A stretch of DNA of 7,867 nt from Anaerolineales bacterium (GTDB lineage: Bacteria; Chloroflexota; Anaerolineae; Anaerolineales; E44-bin32). The stretch's first letter is position 1; each line of letters begins with the position of its first letter. Made by a program: the position numbers and the translations under genes. The notes under the pieces are model-generated. The model did not search any database. It saw nothing but the letters and a program-made list of their open reading frames with translations, and had not been told where the DNA came from. Below, piece by piece: positions 6,209 to 7,867 of the stretch. Location: assembly GCA_030642885.1 (NCBI GenBank), contig DAOWMX010000097.1, positions 1-7,867 on the forward strand, read 5' to 3'.

Positions 6209-7320
6209 GATTCTTCTGAGCCTTGAGGCCAGATATCCCCCGCCCGGATCATCTTTCCAGAGGGGACATCCTCTTTTATGACCGCGCTGTTGCCGATGCG
6301 TGCCTTAGACCCAACCGTTACATTCAGGTTTAGCGTCACACCCATCCCGATCAGCACACCTTCACCGAGCGTTACCGCTCCCGCCAACAGCGCTCCAGGA
6401 GCGACGTTGACATAGGCTCCCAGGCGGCAATCATGGGAAACGATGGCTGCCGTATTGATGATAGTGCCAAACCCGACTTCGGCGTCGCTGCCAATGTAAG
6501 CATGCGGGAAGACCTGCACACCCTGGCCAAGCTGCACCGTAGGCTCGACAAAAGCGGTAGGGTGGATGAGGGTCGGAAAGCCGAACCCTGCTTGCAGCAA
6601 CCTTTGGAATACCTGGATTCGACTGGTAATGTCCCCTATGCCGCCAACAGCGTTCACAGCAAGCCGCACCCCATCTTTTGCCAGCCGGGGGAGTTGATCT
6701 CCTCCCCCTATTACGGGAACCCCCATTACATCGGTTCCCTGCTCAAGCCCATCGTCAATCACACCCACAACTTGATACTGACCGAGAGCACGGATTAGGT
6801 CGATGACCGATTTTCCATGACCGCCGCCTCCGTAAACGACGATCGCGCCAGCATCAAAATCCGCTTCTGGTAATTCCATTGCTCCGCCGCCTTCCAGCGC
6901 CAGTATCCGGCGCACTACAGATTCTGTTATCAGCGTCTCTCTCGGCAAACTAGCAGGATCTAACCCGTGATCACGCGCCAAACGCAAGCCGGGTTTCGTG
7001 ATCCGTAATCCATCAGGTATCTCGCCTTCGTCGCCATCTGCCGGTGAAGTCTTCTTCTCGGGCGGCGTCCATTTCAAATCATCCGCCAACCAGCACAATC
7101 GGTCGCCCGCTCTTAGTAGATCACTTTCCTCGAACTCAAGACCAACGACAAAGCCCACGCGGACTGCAGTCACTTCTGTGACCGACTTCGTGCTCTCAAG
7201 CGTGCAAAGCGGATCGCCCTCCTGTACCTTTTGCCCCTCAACAACATGTACCCTGGTAACCTGAACTTCAGGCTCGTTAGGGTTCAAGAGTGGTACGAGG
7301 ACCTCAATAGAATCGGGCAT
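6205..7320 (-). CDS. Fusion of lipoyl domain, subunit-binding domain and NeuD/PglD-type sugar acyltransferase
   Basis: 371 residues in three parts. Residues 1-80 are a biotinyl/lipoyl domain: VHVVEGQKVQEGDPLCTLES (25-44), then K45 in ESTKS, the position lipoylated in 2-oxoacid dehydrogenase E2 subunits, and the second half with AGDRLCWL (71-78). After a charged linker (82-103), RITKPGLRLARDHGLDPASL (106-125) to VVRRIL (135-140) resembles the peripheral-subunit-binding domain that holds E1 or E3 to E2. Residues 157-366 are a NeuD/PglD-type acyltransferase: a Rossmann-like start VVYGGGGHGKSVIDLI (161-176), IDD (188-190), then hexapeptide repeats of a left-handed beta-helix from about 252, with IVSHDCRLG (293-301) holding the probable catalytic base H296, and the ending IRAGDIWPQ. 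The E2 catalytic domain (HxxxDG type) is absent. AGGAGG (7324-7329) lies 3 bases before the ATG. It follows an E1-beta gene and overlaps the aminotransferase by 4 bases. It may acylate the amino group made by that enzyme. Confidence 0.88.
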   Translation of the reverse strand: MPDSIEVLVPLLNPNEPEVQVTRVHVVEGQKVQEGDPLCTLESTKSVTEVTAVRVGFVVGLEFEESDLLRAGDRLCWLADDLKWTPPEKKTSPADGDEGEIPDGLRITKPGLRLARDHGLDPASLPRETLITESVVRRILALEGGGAMELPEADFDAGAIVVYGGGGHGKSVIDLIRALGQYQVVGVIDDGLEQGTDVMGVPVIGGGDQLPRLAKDGVRLAVNAVGGIGDITSRIQVFQRLLQAGFGFPTLIHPTAFVEPTVQLGQGVQVFPHAYIGSDAEVGFGTIINTAAIVSHDCRLGAYVNVAPGALLAGAVTLGEGVLIGMGVTLNLNVTVGSKARIGNSAVIKEDVPSGKMIRAGDIWPQGSEES

Positions 7321-7338
7321 GCGCCTCCTAATTCAATA

Positions 7339-7369
7339 AAATTACCTCTGTGCAGAGTGCGTCCGTCAA
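7339..7369 (-). promoter_or_regulatory. Weak candidate internal promoter or operator before the lipoyl-NeuD gene
   Basis: The 147-base gap between the E1-beta stop and the fusion gene holds TTGACG (7369-7364) and, downstream, GGTAAT (7346-7341, 17-base spacer) or TAATTT (7344-7339, 19-base spacer). The inverted repeat CTCTG-TG-CAGAG (7346-7357) sits inside the spacer. No terminator is apparent in the gap, so read-through from the E1 gene is still expected. Confidence 0.2.
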
Positions 7370-7467
7370 CAATATTTGAGCCATGAGATTATGAACACTG
7401 TCCATGGTTGAGTCTAATCGAGAAGTCCCTCGCAGACCAATAGAGAAACCCCTGTTGAAATAAGCCG

Positions 7468-7867
7468 TCAGTTCGCCTCAGAAAGGGCAATGGCCGCTTC
7501 AATGATGTCCTCTACCTGCGGGAGTACCGCTTTTTCCAGCAGCCCAGCAGCGGGTATCGGCATATCGCCTGCGGCGACACGCTGCGCCTGGAACCCAGCG
7601 CCAAGTTCTTCGAGGGCTCGGGCGATGACTTCCGCACCCCAGCCGAGCGTCATCGTACCCTCCTCAACGGTCAGCAGGCGATTCGTGTGTCTCACCGCAC
7701 TGATTAGATCACCCAGTTCAAAGGGAGATAATTGTGTAGGGACGATGAGATCGCTGAAGATCTCATGCTCATAAGCCAAACGCTTCACGGCTTCACGCGC
7801 CAGTTCTGCTGAATACCCATAGGCTGCCAGCGTAATCACTGGCGCCGGTGCGCCGGCAATGCGCAAC
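7468..7867 (-). CDS. 2-oxoacid dehydrogenase E1 component, beta-subunit-like C-terminal part (cut by window edge)
   Basis: Only the last 132 codons are in the window; the gene continues past 7867. The fragment is a transketolase C-terminal domain as in E1-beta of pyruvate, branched-chain 2-oxoacid or acetoin dehydrogenases. PVITLAAYGYSAELAREAV (9-27) corresponds to the VTIVTYG-x-x-V region, SDLIVPTQLSPFELGDL (38-54) to the IDLRTLxPLD strand and turn, LLTVEEG (64-70) to the VVVEEG strand, GWGAEVIARALEE (75-87) to the GxGAEI helix, and DMPIPAAGLLEKAVLP (101-116) to the DxPxPYxxxLE segment near the C-terminus. The family uses thiamine diphosphate to decarboxylate a 2-oxoacid and pass the acyl group to a lipoyl domain. 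The next gene on the same strand encodes a lipoyl domain, which strongly supports partnership. Whether alpha and beta regions are one or two polypeptides cannot be seen. The first apparent codon (TTG near 7866) is internal to the gene, not a start. Confidence 0.88.
   Translation of the reverse strand, partial: LRIAGAPAPVITLAAYGYSAELAREAVKRLAYEHEIFSDLIVPTQLSPFELGDLISAVRHTNRLLTVEEGTMTLGWGAEVIARALEELGAGFQAQRVAAGDMPIPAAGLLEKAVLPQVEDIIEAAIALSEAN

Noticed and set aside
6433..6798. 121-codon plus-strand frame opposite the NeuD domain
   Set aside because: The minus-strand frame shows clear acyltransferase hexapeptide repeats; the plus frame has no motif.
7328..7405. Minus-strand frame of 25 codons (MDSVHNLM...) in the gap before the lipoyl-NeuD gene, ending at its ribosome binding site
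   Set aside because: The placement is suggestive of a coupled leader peptide, but no Shine-Dalgarno sequence precedes it and the composition is unremarkable; probably chance.

Overview
The window looks like chromosomal DNA from an uncultured or environmental Chloroflexota bacterium, probably of the Anaerolineae type. Pointers are Pro/Thr-rich linkers of the TPTPxPT kind in two exported proteins and a shorter one in a lipoprotein, an RNase J, moderate-to-high GC, and lipoproteins instead of free periplasmic proteins. The taxonomic call is inference from style; there is no marker gene in the window.

Left part (1-1004, minus strand): the N-terminal 216 codons of a BtuF-like cobalamin/siderophore-binding lipoprotein. 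Its long leader holds, in transcription order, a strong sigma70-type promoter, a cobalamin riboswitch with a well-preserved core and B12 box, an intrinsic terminator, a GC-rich hairpin and a ribosome binding site. This is a B12-repressed uptake unit whose permease and ATPase would lie to the left of the window.

Middle part (1151-4938, plus strand): a divergent cold-shock-domain protein read from a GTG start, ribonuclease J, a lipoprotein parvulin-type peptidyl-prolyl isomerase, and a single-pass membrane protein with a Pro/Thr stalk and an outer beta-rich domain. The last two lie 23 bases apart and end at a strong hairpin that serves as terminator for both strands.

Right part (4976-7867, minus strand): the most unusual region. 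In transcription order it holds the C-terminal end of an E1-beta (transketolase-like) subunit of a 2-oxoacid dehydrogenase, a fusion of lipoyl domain, probable peripheral-subunit-binding domain and NeuD/PglD-type left-handed beta-helix acyltransferase, and a DegT/DnrJ/EryC1 sugar aminotransferase that overlaps the fusion by 4 bases (ATGA). The fusion resembles an E2 subunit whose normal catalytic domain is replaced by an amino-sugar acyltransferase. A reasonable hypothesis is that E1 decarboxylates a 2-oxoacid, loads the acyl group on the lipoyl arm, and the NeuD-like domain passes it directly, perhaps without free acyl-CoA, to the amino sugar made by the aminotransferase, for a cell-surface glycan. 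The domains are seen in the sequence; the coupled chemistry is inference.
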